Part shown: positions 1-10,511 of the stretch, one piece after another
How the letters are laid out: every line of letters begins with the position of its first letter
Numbering within the stretch: the first letter of the stretch is position 1
From: Dactylorhiza incarnata
Taxonomy: Eukaryota; Streptophyta; Magnoliopsida; Asparagales; Orchidaceae
Length of the DNA: 64,000 nt
Direction of reading: 5' to 3'
Assembly: GCA_033032865.1 (NCBI GenBank)
Contig: JAWHQI010000079.1
Coordinates: 8,684,501-8,748,500, forward strand
Program-made: the position numbers and the translations under genes
The notes under the pieces: generated by a model
Seen by the model: only the letters and a program-made list of their open reading frames with translations
Database searches by the model: none
What the model was told of the DNA's origin: nothing

Positions 1-1
1 G

Positions 2-388
2 GATGATTGTTACCCGGAAATATATTATACGGGTTCAATGAAGGTGAAGAAGCCGCAGAGAAAAGCTCATCCGGGGATTGAGATTAGAGAGCCGACCATT
101 TCTAGGGCAGGATCACTACGAGAGTCCATTGATGATTTGCGTGATTCATTAGAGGATCACAAGAGGGAAGTGAAGAAGGACCGTAGTCGAATGCAGAAAT
201 TTATGAAGTTTCTCGTCAAGGGTCTGAAGTTAAAGCCAACTCCGGAGGAAGAGGCCGAATGGCAAGTTCCGGACGAAGAACCGCCACGCCAATCAGTGAG
301 GCGGACTCGCCGTGGCAAAGCTGTGAGACGAGGACCTCCAGAAGATTGTCCAGAGAGAAGCGGGGCTGGTTATGAAGATTCAGAGTAG
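2..388 (+). CDS. Antisense ORF of SIR1, C-terminal part (coiled-coil, basic tail)
   Basis: The frame is open from the first bases of the window, so the Met codon at 38 is probably internal and this is only the C-terminal part of a longer protein. Residues from Met38 onward include a heptad-like charged segment (SLRESIDDLRDSLEDHKREV), a short hydrophobic stretch (MQKFMKFLVKGLK) and an acidic then arginine-rich tail. It runs opposite to gag-pol and converges on the pol 3' end. Extra ORFs beyond pol, sometimes antisense, are known in several plant LTR-retrotransposon lineages, and proteins called putative plant transposon protein often end in a similar coiled coil. That family link is from memory and unproven. 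No catalytic motif is visible in this part. Confidence 0.5.
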   Translation, partial: DDCYPEIYYTGSMKVKKPQRKAHPGIEIREPTISRAGSLRESIDDLRDSLEDHKREVKKDRSRMQKFMKFLVKGLKLKPTPEEEAEWQVPDEEPPRQSVRRTRRGKAVRRGPPEDCPERSGAGYEDSE

Positions 389-686
389 TTTAATGTTGCT
401 GCTGCTGCTGGGCGATGTCGGAAAATTCCGACATCCACTGTCGCCTGGGCGACAGTGAACTTCTTTAAATTTCTGCTTTTGTTTAATGAACTTGATCCTT
501 AAGTTGTTTCTACTGTTTTTTTTTATTTGAACAATATTGATGTAGTATGAATGATGTTGAATTTTTGTTAAGTCTTTTGAAATTTAATGTTTTGATTTTT
601 AAGATTTTGGCTTTTTCTTTGTACATTGTTTATGTTTTGTGATAATTTTTTTTTTAAAATTTTATAGGCTTTAAATAGTGATATAT
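389..686. other. SIR1 spacer between antisense ORF and pol stop
   Basis: AT-rich spacer with several T runs, for example near 517-525 and 646-655. It begins with two palindromes described separately. No ORF, PPT or LTR end is visible. Confidence 0.6.
414..457. repeat. Two adjacent palindromes in the 3' UTR of the antisense ORF
   Basis: The first is a perfect 22-bp palindrome built on GTCGGAAAATTCCGAC (414-435). The second (436-457) is built on CTGTCGCCTGGGCGACAG. The same two words, in the same pairing, form the array in the SIR1 LTR at 6582-6914. Confidence 0.9.
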
Positions 687-3600
687 TCATTGTGAAATGT
701 CGAGAATTCCCAATTCTAGCCTAAGCATAGAAAAACGGGAATCCGGTAACGGCTTAGTGAATATATCCGCTAGTTGATTTTCCGTGCCTATAAAGTTGTT
801 TTTTATATTACCCTTCTTAATATGATCCCTTATAAAATGATGTCGGACATCTATATGCTTAGATCTAGAATGTAATACGGGATTGTTAGTTAAGTCTATA
901 GCACTTTTATTGTCACACTTTAATTCTACACTACTTGGTTGTATGCCAAAATCTTCTAATGTTTGTGACATCCAAAGAGCTTGGGCACAACAACTACCTA
1001 GTGCAATATATTCGGCCTCAGTAGTTGAGAGGGCAACAGAATTCTGTTTCCTACTCGACCATGAAATAAGTGAAGGGCCGATAAAGTGACAAGTGCCACT
1101 AGTGCTTTTCCTATCTAAGGAACATCCCGCATAATCCGAATCCGAAAAACCATGTAAAGTAAAAGAATCATTATGAGGATACCATAAACCTAATTTTGAT
1201 GTGCCTATGAGATATCTAAAGATACGTTTCACCGCTTTTAAATGTGACTCTTTAGGATTAGCTTGAAATCTAGCACATAAACAAACGGCAAACATAATAT
1301 CAGGTCTAGATGCGGTTAAATACAATAACATCCCTATCATACTTCTATAAAGGGTTTGTTCAATTGAAACACCACTTTCATCTTTTCCTAATTTTAGTGA
1401 AGTACTCATAGGAGTGTTTGCATGCTTAAGGTTTTCAAATCCAAATCTTTTTAACATATCATGAATATATTTGGTTTGACATATAAAAATTCCATCATGT
1501 TTTTGTGTAATTTGAAAACCTAGAAAATATGAAAGTTCTACAACCATACTCATTTCAAATTCATTTTTCATAATTTGAACTACTTCATTACACAACTCTT
1601 CATTAGTGGCTCCAAAAATAATATCATCAACATAAATTTGTAAAATTACTAAATCATGATTAATTTGCTTAATGAAGAGTGTAGAATCAGCACTTCCAAT
1701 TTTATAATCGTGCTTTAACAAATATTGAGTTAATCGATCATACCAAGCACGAGGCGCTTGTTTTAATCCATAAAGCGTTTTATCTAATTTATAAACATAA
1801 TTTGGATATTTCTCATTTATAAAGCCAGGGGGTTGTTCTACATAAACTTCTTCTTTTATATACCCGTTTAAAAATGCGGTTTTGACATCCATTTGATATA
1901 ATTTAAATCTTTTAAAACAAGCAAATGCAAGAAATATTCTAACCGCTTCTAATCTTGCTACGGGTGCAAAAGTTTCATCAAAATCTACCCCTTCAATTTG
2001 TGCATAACCTTTTGCAACTAATCTGGCTTTATTTCTAACAATTCTAGATTCATTATCCATTTTATTTTTAAAAATCCACTTAACACCAACTACAGGACGA
2101 TTTTTTGGTCGTTCTACAAGATTCCAAACCTTATTACTTTCAAATTGATTAAGTTCTTCATTCATAGCTAAAAACCAAAATTCATCATTTAAAGCGGTGG
2201 AAACATCTTTTGGTTCTATTTCAGAAACAAAACAAAGGTTTGAAAATAAAACATGTAGTGATGAACGAGTACTAACCCCTTTTTGCGGATCCCCAATGAT
2301 AAGCTCCTTTGGATGATCCTTTGAGAATCTCAAATCACTTGGAGGCACATATCCTTCTCTTTCTTCTTCTTCTCTATCTTCTTCTCCTCTTTCTTCTTCT
2401 CTTTCTTCTTCTTTTTCTTCTTCATTTTCTCCAAGTTCTTCTTCATCATTTTCCACCGTGGGAAGGAGTTCATCTTCTTTTCCTATAATTTTCTTTTCTA
2501 CACATGAAGTAAACTCATCAAACCTAACATGAATAGATTCTTCAACTATTTTTGTTCTTTTATTAAAAATTCTATAAGCTTTACTAGTTGAAGAATAGCC
2601 AATAAAAATACCTTCATCACATTTTTCATCAAATTTTCCTAAGGAATCTTTAGAATTCAAAATAAAACATTTACAACCAAAAACTTTGAAATAAGAGACA
2701 TTTGGTTGTTTATTAAAAATTAATTCATAAGGGGTTAATTTTAAAATAGGGCGAAGGATTACTCTATTAATTACATAACATGCCGTGCTAACCGCTTCAG
2801 CCCAAAAAGATTTTGGTAATTTGAATTCAGATAACATTGTACGGGCTAACTCTTGAAGAGTTCTATTTTTCCTCTCCATTACACCATTTTGCTGTGGTGT
2901 GCGTGGAGCGGAAAATTCATGTTTAATTCCTAACTCCGTACAAAAAGAAATAAACTTTTCATTTTCAAATTCTCCTCCATGATCCGATCGTATGCGTTTA
3001 ATTTTCAACTCAAATTCATTTTGGATACGCAAACATAATTTTGAAAATTCTGAAAATGCATCGGATTTGGAGGTTAAAAATAAAGTCCAACAAAAACGAG
3101 AATAATCATCAATCAATACAAATGTGTATTTTCTACCTCCTAAGCTAGAAATTCCAATTGGCCCAAATAAATCCATATGTATTAATTGAAGTGGCCTAGT
3201 GGTAGAAATAATGTTTTTACTTTTGAAAGATGATTTTGAAAATTTTCCTTTTTGGCAGGGCACACAGAGTGAAGAAGATAAATTCCCATTTAACAAAGGT
3301 AAACCTTTAATTAATTTATCTTTTGAAAGTTTTGTAATTAACTTGGCACTAGCATGTCCAAGTCGCCTATGCCATAAATCTAATTCATCATTTTTTTATA
3401 GAAAACATTTCAAAGTAGAATTTGAAAAATCAAGAAATTTAATCATATATACATTATGACATCTAGGTGCGGTAAAAACAATTTCATTTGTTTTGGAATT
3501 AATAATTTTGCACAAATTTGTAGAAGATTCAAATAAAACATTTAAACCCTTATCACATAATTGACTAATAGAAATCAAATTATGCTTTAATCCTTCTACA

Positions 3601-3803
3601 AATAAAACATTTGAAATTGAAAAATTTTCGTTACCCACAACACCGATGCCGATGATTTTTCCGTTTCCATTGTCACCGAATGTAACAACTCCTCCTTTCT
3701 TCATCTCCAGGCTAAGGAACTTCTCTTTATTGCCCGTCATGTGCTTTGAACAACCCGAGTCCAAGTACCACACGTCTTCTTTGTCCTTAGCCTGCCAACA
3801 TAC
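687..3803 (-). pseudogene. pol: SIR1 pol: protease, integrase, reverse transcriptase, RNase H
   Basis: Pol follows gag in the same frame after one TAG (3804-3806). Domains in order: aspartic protease with the DSGCSKHMTG active site just after 3773; GAG-pre-integrase with WHRRLGH near 3360; integrase core with catalytic Asp, Asp and Glu in [15 protein letters not shown] and MERKNRTL; an unusual Glu/Arg-rich linker around 2340-2450; reverse transcriptase with [10 protein letters not shown] and YVDD (near 1625); RNase H with SDSDYAG and STTEAEY. It ends with [18 protein letters not shown], typical of copia pol. A TAA at 3396-3398, beside a run of seven T, interrupts the frame between protease and integrase. 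I saw no frameshift from 3803 to 687, so the copy is nearly full length. Confidence 0.9.
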
Positions 3804-5735
3804 CTAGAAAGAAGAGGTGAGTAAAGATCTGGTTACCCAAGTGGTTCCACCCATAGTATAGGTAGAAGCCTTAGGCACCCAGATTTGTTTAATTTTGCTT
3901 TTTCCTTCCTTCCAGCAAGAGTCCGTAGTGTGACCAAATCTATTGCATTTGGCACAAGTAATGTATTTAGAAGAGTATAACTTTTCTGGACTTTTACTGG
4001 ATGAGGATGCAGTATTTGATATTTCATTAATTTTAGAATTTTTAAAAGTGAATTTTCTGGACTTTTCACTGTCGCTGGCGACAGTGGTTGTCGCTGGGCG
4101 ACAGCTTCCAGACGTGTATCCGAGTCCAAACCTTCCAGATCCATGGCTTTGGTATCCTAAGATCATATCCAGTGATCTTCGGCCCATTCCAAATTTTTTC
4201 ATGGCTAGTATTAAGTCATGAATCTGGTTTCTCATTTTTGTATTCTCGGATACTAGATTTACGCATCTTCGTTCAAAAGATTTCTTTCCCTCATGGACTT
4301 TGGAAATTGAAGATTTCAGATCTCTTTCTAAAATCTCATTCTTTTTAGTAAGAACTTTTATTGTAGAATGAGATTTGGAAAGAGATTCTTCAAGTTCATT
4401 AATTCTTTCCAAAAAGTGATCACACTCTTGGCAAGAAATATCTCTTTTTCCAATAGTCTTAATTTCATTTAACAAATTTTTGTTTTCTTTAAGTAAAATT
4501 CCATTTTCCGATTTTAGAAGATCATTATCTTTTAAACTTTTTTCAAAAAATTTGCAAGTCTTTAAAAATTCAGAAAATAATTCATCATAGGTTGGAGGAG
4601 TTACCTCAGTGTCGCTTTGGACACTGCATTCGTTATCAGATATGACGCTCTTTCCCATTAAGCATATGTTGGCCTCCTCTTCTTTACTTGAGTCGGAACT
4701 GCTTGCATCCTCAGACGTAGTATCATCCCAGGTTTCCGCCTTCAACACCTTCTTCGACCCTTTGTGCTTCTTTTCTTTAAGTTCTTTCAAGTACTTTGGA
4801 CACTTGCTTCGAATGTGTCCTAACTTCTTGCAGTGATAGCACTCCGGTGGCGGTCTCTCTTCCTCCTCATCACCTTCCTTTCCTTTTTTCTTCCTAAAGG
4901 TTTCCTTCTTAAAATACTTCTTAAACGAATTCCTTCTCTCCGGATTTTTCATAAATTTTTTAAATTTTTTAACAAATAAACTTTCCTCATCTTCTTCATC
5001 CTCCTCAGAATCACTAGTTTCTTCCTTCTTTGATCTTAGAGCCAATCCCTTCTTCCTTGGCTCCATATACTCTTGTTGTTGAATTTTCAATTCAACTTCA
5101 TGAGTTTTCAAGTTCCCAATGAGACTCTCCAATTGTAAGGTCTTAAGATCATGTGACTCGGAAATTGCAGTCACTTTAGGATTGAACTTCGGGGGAAGTG
5201 ATCTTAAGATTTTCCTTACCAAATCTCCATTTGAGAACACCTTTCCTAGCACCTTTGAGTCGTTCACGATTTTTGTAAATCGTGTGTACATCGTATCGAT
5301 CTCTTCATTTACCTCCATTTTGAACCTTTCAAATTCAGACTCTAGTTGAAATAGCTTTGAATCTTTTACCTGCGAAGTACCTTCATGAGTGATTTCTAAC
5401 AAATTCCAAATTTCAAATGCATAATTACAAGCACAAACTCTATTAAATTCAGTGCGATCTAGTGCGCAAAATAAGGCATTCATGGCTTTTGCATTGTTCT
5501 TACATCTTAATTTATCATTGTCATCCCACTTGTCTTTGGGCTTATCCATAGTTACATCTCCTACAACAACTGTTGGAGAAGTGTAACTAGATTCTACCAT
5601 ATTCCAGACTTCTATATCTAGCGCAATTAGAAAACAACGCATACGTGTTTTCCAATAATTATAGTCTGTGCCCGTGAATAAAGGTGGTCTACTTATGCCT
5701 TGCCCCTCAACGAACGCATGATCGTTGTGCGCCAT
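3804..5735 (-). pseudogene. gag: SIR1 gag (UBN2-type capsid with two zinc knuckles)
   Basis: The frame is open further upstream, to 5783, but there it overlaps the primer-binding site and has no ATG. The first ATG (MAHNDHAF) at 5735-5733 is the likely start, because the related gags of SIR2 and SIR3 have an ATG at the same place. Domains: N-terminal copia gag region (TDYNYWKTRMRCFL), UBN2-like helical region, acidic then Lys-rich segment, zinc knuckle CYHCKKLGHIRSKC, long coiled coil, second knuckle CAKCNRFGHTTDSC. Its only break from pol is TAG at 3804-3806, in frame. That may be a readthrough stop or a mutation. The coding sequence itself contains the LTR palindrome (4067-4104). Role: virus-like particle protein. 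Confidence 0.85.
4067..4104. repeat. LTR-type palindromes embedded in SIR1 gag
   Basis: CACTGTCGCTGGCGACAGTG followed by a second copy, GTTGTCGCTGGGCGACAGC, lies inside the gag reading frame, where it encodes part of SCRPATTTVASDSE. It matches the palindromes of the LTR and of the antisense ORF 3' UTR, apart from the central bases. Confidence 0.85.
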
Positions 5736-5770
5736 TACTCCCGGTGGTAAAACCGTTTTGGAGTAACCTC

Positions 5771-5782
5771 GCTCTGATACCA
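5771..5782 (-). other. SIR1 primer-binding site, initiator tRNA-Met
   Basis: The minus strand reads TGGTATCAGAGC two bases after the LTR end, the standard complement of the 3' end of plant initiator tRNA-Met used by copia elements. Confidence 0.95.
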
Positions 5783-6567
5783 CTTGTTGGATCGTGTGAC
5801 GCCCTTAGAGGGGGGGGTGAATAAGGGTGTGTTTAAAAATTAAATTTTTACTTAGTAATTTTTTAAAGAGATTTTACTTTACTAAAAAGTTACTTATAAA
5901 TAATTTTAAACCAATGTAATTTTTGTATTTAACCAAACACAAATTTCTAAGATAAAGATTTAAGCAGACAAATTTGCAATTAGTGAAAAGAGCATAATTA
6001 TATTAATCATGAAATTTACATACAATAAAAATGATCTTAACAATGCTTAAGATCAAGGCACAATTATGATAATAAAAAATTCAATAATTTTGGTTTACCA
6101 ATCCTTCACCCAAGGATCGGAAGGCTATCACTTGTCTCTCCCAAGACCAAGCCCAAGCCTATCCTCTAGATCTTCCCAAGATCTAGACGTAGCACACAAG
6201 GCCACGATTTCCCACCAAGCCACGCAAGGACTTGGACGCTCCGCACAAGGAAGCGATTTTCCCCTAAGCCGCGCAAGGACTTAGACGCCGCACGCAAGAC
6301 GACGATTTCTCTACCAATTCAAAATGAAAAATATGTGAATGAAAATACAATATGAAAAGAACAACTCCCTAGAAAATCAGATCTCTGAACGGATTGTTGA
6401 AGCCTCGAGATGATTGATGATGTAGAAGCGCGCCTGATCTCGTCTTCAATCTTCAATCCTTCTTTGCACAAATGGGAGTTGAGGAGGTTCTGGAGCTCTC
6501 TGGTTCGTATGCACTCAGGAAAGGACTGGAATTCTCAAAAGCTTGGAATGCACGAACCAAAGGAACC

Positions 6568-6577
6568 AATTTATAGA
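6568..6577 (-). promoter_or_regulatory. TATA box of the SIR1 LTR
   Basis: The minus strand reads TCTATAAATT. The palindrome array starts five bases upstream in transcript orientation, and the leader lies toward 5785. Confidence 0.6.
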
Positions 6578-6581
6578 AATT

Positions 6582-6914
6582 CACTGTCGCCTGGGCGACA
6601 GTGACTGTCGGAAATTTCCGACAGTGCTAAACTGCCGCTGGAGTGCCGTCGTGGGTGGAGTTGTGGGCAGTGGGTGTAACCGTCGAGCTGTCGCCTGGGC
6701 GACATCGATGTCGGATTTCCGACAGTGCAAAACTGCCGGTCGTGGGTGGAGATGTGGGCAGTTGTTGTAACCGCCGAGCTGTCGCCTGGGCGACATCGCT
6801 GTCGGAATTCCGACAGCGCAAAACTGTCTTTCGTCGATCTGCCGTGGAGGGAAGTAGTTGTAACTTCTCTGTTGTCGCCTGGGCGACAATGGCTGTCGGA
6901 ATTTTCCGACAGTG
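6582..6914. promoter_or_regulatory. Four-unit palindrome array upstream of the SIR1 TATA box
   Basis: Four units spaced about 90-107 bp each hold a pair of palindromes: TGTCGCCTGGGCGACA (6582, 6689, 6778 and 6873 regions) followed by TGTCGGAA(A)TTCCGACA. The spacers also repeat (GTGGGCAGT, TGTAACCGCCGAG). Conserved palindromic motifs have been reported in Sirevirus non-coding regions. A role as enhancer or hairpin is inferred. Confidence 0.75.
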
Positions 6915-7060
6915 AAATTTTCCCACATTCAATTTTAGCTCCAGCAGCAATGTGAACATCTCATACCTGTTATCTGCACACCATTAATGAAAATAGAATC
7001 AAATACAAAAGGGACTTTGTTATTATCAAACCGGAGGAGTGTGAAACGCATGCTCCAACA

Positions 7061-7577
7061 AGTAGCACATAAACTTGTTTGTATTTTTATATTTCATGTC
7101 TATGTGAAATGCTTTTGTGGTTTATGTGATTTGAGGAGCGCCCCATTCCATCCTCCATCCCACCGTCGCGTTCGTTTGTCGCACTAGCAATTGCTAGTGG
7201 CGTGCTTGTCGAAGAGGTGCTTGCGACCCTCATTCCGTTTGCCTACTCGTCCATCCGCCCTTACGATGTAGCGCGCTCAAGGCCTACGTAGTTTTCATCC
7301 CGCCTGGCGAAGCATTGCATAGCGGCATTGCATAGGAGTAGTTATAGTTGCTTTTCGTTATTTTCCACAATCCAAATCACCCACATTCGCACCCATCCGA
7401 CTAAAGGACTTCAATCTCAAGTCATGCCTCAATAGTAAACTCCAACTTACTGTGTTCCTTTGAGATTGATACTTGGGGATTCACTCCCATTTTATATTAC
7501 TTGAACGATCGGTACACTGCCGTTTCGTGCCGCAGTCTTACTACCGCCTATAGCGGTGTGCTAAGATTTGCGCATCA
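7061..7577 (+). mobile_element. Fragment of an ATH1-like LTR, plus orientation
   Basis: From 7065 it matches the reverse complement of the ATH1 LTR (about 50600 down to 49964), including the palindrome CACTAGCAATTGCTAGTG (7182-7199) and the end GCGCATCA. No Asp-type PBS follows 7577, so it is a 3' LTR or solo LTR end. SIR1 inserted into it, so its upstream part should lie left of SIR1. Confidence 0.8.
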
Positions 7578-7734
7578 GTAGTCTTCCTACGACCACCACC
7601 TACGTACTCCGTATCCTCCTGCATACGGTCTCAGACTCACGTAGTTCTATTAGTTTCGCACGGGTTTCCCTCCTAGACCACCCGTCGTGCGGGTTGCCTT
7701 AGAGTAAAACTCATCGGTCATCCGACATTCTCTC

Positions 7735-8225
7735 AAGGCACATTTTCCGAAGGCACCTTTAATTCCCATAGGAATATTCCTCAAAGGCAACCTTTATTCC
7801 CATAGGAATTACTTTCTCAAAGGCAACATTTCATTCCCGAAGGAATTATTTTCTCGAAGGCAACATTTCATTCCCGCAGGAATTATTTTCTCGAAGGCAA
7901 CATTTCATTCCCGTAGGAATTATTCTCTCGAGGGCAACATTTCATTCCCGTAGGAATTATTTTCTCGAAGGCAACCTTTTATTCCCGTAGGAATTATTTT
8001 CTCGATGGCAACCTTTTATTCCCGTAGGAATTATTTTCTCCAAGACAACATTTCATTCCCGTAGGAATTATTTTCTAGAAGACAACATTTCATTCCCGTA
8101 GGAATTATTTTCTCGAATGCAATATTTCATTCCCGTATGAATTATTTTCTCGAAGGCAACCTTTTATTCCCATAGGAATTATTTTCTCCAAGGCAACATT
8201 TCATTCCCGTAGGAATTATTTCTCA
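7735..8225. repeat. 37-bp minisatellite, about 13 copies
   Basis: The unit reads CAACATTTCATTCCCGTAGG then AATTATTTTCTCGAAGG. Copies near 7850-8220 keep the 37-bp period with few changes; those near 7735-7830 are more diverged. No ORF spans it. Confidence 0.9.
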
Positions 8226-8566
8226 AAGACACAAAGGAGAAAGAGAGAGGGGGAGAGAGAAAGAGTGAGAGGCTTTTAAAATTTCAAGTACCCCTGAATT
8301 TCAGCCTTCCACCTTAGAGAAGTCGTGGCTTGAATTTCATGCAAAGATGAAATAGGAGAGCAGAAGAAAAAAAATGCCATTTCACTTTATTTCATGTTGT
8401 TGTTCTTCAGTGCCTCACACTGAAGAAAATAACCACAAGGGTCTTTATATATAGCCCGCATACTTCAACCCTTGTATTCAAGTTTCTTCATAAAAGCTTC
8501 TCATCAAACTCATTCAAATTCTGTAAGTGAAACCCCCCAAATAGTCCCACTTTAAACCATATTGAT

Positions 8567-8605
<39 letters not shown>

Positions 8606-9089
8606 CTTGCACACTCAACGAAGGAGAAAGAGAGGGGGGAGAGAGAGAGTAAGAGGTTGGGGATCCATAACCAGAATGAATTATGAATCAATTTAAGCTA
8701 GAGATTACCCCAACTCATGGCCCATCCATATTAGAGTTTTAGAAAGAAAACAACCAAACTCTTCCATGTAAATTGAATCTTTTAAAATACGGAGTAACAG
8801 GATAAAAACTATGCTTCCAAATATCACTGAACAGGTTTATGCCAACTTATAACCACCTCCTTCCAACTCAATAGGAGAAAAAAACCATATTGGACACCCA
8901 AAAATATAATCATTTTTTAACAAAATGAAGTTGGGTTAGAGAGTATCAAGCCAGAGAAACATAAGAGTTTAGAGGCGATGTACAAGTGGCCGAAGCTAGG
9001 CCATCCACGATGTACAACAATCCAATTTCCTAAATTTCTTCATTTCAACTTCCTTATTTCAAGTTTTCAACGCAGATAATGTGAAAGGA

Positions 9090-9120
<31 letters not shown>

Positions 9121-9398
9121 TAGAGAGAGGGGGGAGATGGCCTTGCCATGAATTTTACGAATCGGAATCCCAGTAATTTCCTCCAACTATATAGAGAATA
9201 GTTCAAAAATCTCCATGTAGTAGTCAGCCCCATAAAAACAATACTGAGCAAAATAGTAGGGAGATCTAGTGATGTAAGGAGAAATACATATTAAGGTGAC
9301 CATATTAAGAGCAACTCGAGCAATTCCAAAACCAACAATTCTTTTGCTCATCAGAAGGACTAATACCTTTAGCCACAATTAATTAACTAAGGGAGGAT
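8226..9398. other. Unclassified part of LTR-D with GA blocks and TATA-like words
   Basis: No coding region is supported. GA-rich blocks lie at about 8230-8275, 8620-8660 and 9083-9137, and a fourth beyond COP1 at 15785-15815. On the minus strand GGCTATATATAAAGACC (8440-8456) is a good TATA box with a CT-rich leader after it, and a similar pair (TATA near 15984, block at 15785) exists beyond COP1. A (TA)n tract occupies 8571-8604. Confidence 0.5.
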
Positions 9399-9403
9399 TA
9401 AAT

Positions 9404-9581
9404 TGTTGAGATATATTAAATATAACGGGTTAACAGATACTTAGCGGTTGGTTAGGATCCATTAGGGATCCACGTACCCGCCGGGGATTTAGGGTTTGCC
9501 TATAAATACCCTGCTATGGGGCAACGAGTAGAGTGTTCCAAACTAGACACTCACACAGATTCTTCGAGCACCATTCTAACA
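9404..9581 (+). repeat. COP1 5' LTR
   Basis: TGTTGAGATA...TTCTAACA. TATAAATA lies at 9501-9508, and the LTR matches 15170-15346 with few differences. The sequence after it, TTCTCGAAGTCTC, is not a recognisable tRNA-Met primer site. Confidence 0.93.
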
Positions 9582-10511
9582 TTCTCGAAGTCTCACTCGT
9601 TCTCCCCATAACTGTTCTCCTCCCTCTCGCGATTCTTCATCGCAGCCGACTGGAATTCCCGTAACTGCTCCCTGTAGTTCTCCCGATTGCGATCTTCATC
9701 CCGTCGATCGAAGAGGAACACCGCCAGTTGTTCCTGTCGAGCGCGAGGAGGAAGTTCCCAGTAACCGTCTTGCTCGCCCTCTTCCTATCGCTGGCCTTTC
9801 ACCGCAAATTTCTTTCGACGCCACGCCCAGTTCAATCGCTGCTCTGGCTGCCGTCGTCGAAGGAGATCGTGAGAGAAGAAGCCCGCCTCCCGCCGATCTC
9901 TGTTCGCGAGAAAGCCCTCCCTTCCGGCGCTGATTTTTCGTCACTTGGAGGTGGTCGTTGATCAGCCCTAACTGCCGTCGAAGGAGCGAAGGAGGACGCC
10001 GCTGTTGAGATCGAATTTTCTAGTGCCAACCGTCGTCTCTCTCCCTTCCGGCGCTGATTTTTCTCATGATTTGTCGCTGTCAAAGGAGAGCACGGATTTG
10101 CTCCATGTCATCGTTGTGCTGCCGATCCAGTGCTGCAGATCCTGACGCGGTTCCTCCTGTTTGTCGGAGAAGCCCGTCGCTGGTAGGGGATTCTATGCCG
10201 CCATTTCAGCCGCTCTCCTCGACAAGGGAGAAGAAGCGCTTCCGTCCGCGTTATCGTTAGCCTCCACTACCGCCAGGCACTAGTGGTTAGCGTCGGTGCT
10301 AGCGCCGCTTGTTCGTGGTCGCACCTTGCCTTCGTGGGTATCATTCCTGTCAACTCCAGATCTGGTCTTCGACGACATTGTTCAGCCGGAGAAGAGGAGC
10401 ACATTGTTCGTGGCAGCCGTCTCGCCTCTACGCGTTTCAGTTGATCTCTCTCTTGTTTTCCGCTTGTGATCTTGTCTGCTAGTGGAAATCTACTGTTTGG
10501 CGAGAGACAAA
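9582..10511 (+). other. COP1 leader between 5' LTR and gag
   Basis: About 930 bp, GC-richer than its surroundings, with recurring words (CCGTCGAAGGAG, CTTCCGGCGCTGATTTTT twice at 9919-9940 and 10036-10055). Overlapping short ORFs on both strands look like chance products of composition. Confidence 0.6.

Larger units (their letters stand above)
1..7060 (-). mobile_element. SIR1: Sirevirus-type Ty1/copia retrotransposon, 3' end outside window
   Basis: The order read on the minus strand is 5' LTR (5785-7060), primer-binding site, gag, pol, then a region with an antisense ORF. The 3' LTR is not reached, so the element continues left of base 1. Assignment to the Sirevirus (SIRE/Maximus) lineage rests on the long gag with two CCHC knuckles, copia domain order (protease, integrase, RT, RNase H), the initiator-Met primer site and the extra ORF beyond pol. 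The LTR ends TG...CA. The bases after the LTR (AGTAG, 7061-7065) should reappear at its other end as target duplication, but that end cannot be seen. Confidence 0.9.
5785..7060 (-). repeat. SIR1 5' LTR (1276 bp)
   Basis: On the plus strand it begins TGTTGGATCG and ends ATGCTCCAACA, giving the inverted ends TGTTGGA/TCCAACA. The PBS-side end (5785-5830) carries the sequence CGCCCTTAGAGGG shared with SIR2 and SIR3. 6100-6320 and 6400-6560 are also recognisably shared with the SIR3 LTR. Short ORFs inside are not supported as genes. Confidence 0.93.

Noticed and set aside
5736..5783. Gag start at GTG overlapping the primer site, in the SIR1, SIR2 and SIR3 frames
   Set aside because: No ATG there. 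The ATG 48 bases downstream is conserved in all three gags.
5771..5784. Possible tRNA gene fragments at primer-binding sites
   Set aside because: Only 11-13 bases complementary to tRNA 3' ends, exactly adjacent to LTRs; no cloverleaf.
8011..9398. A host gene in the long gap between the minisatellite and COP1
   Set aside because: No exon-like ORF or protein motif; sequence is repeat-like with GA and TA tracts.
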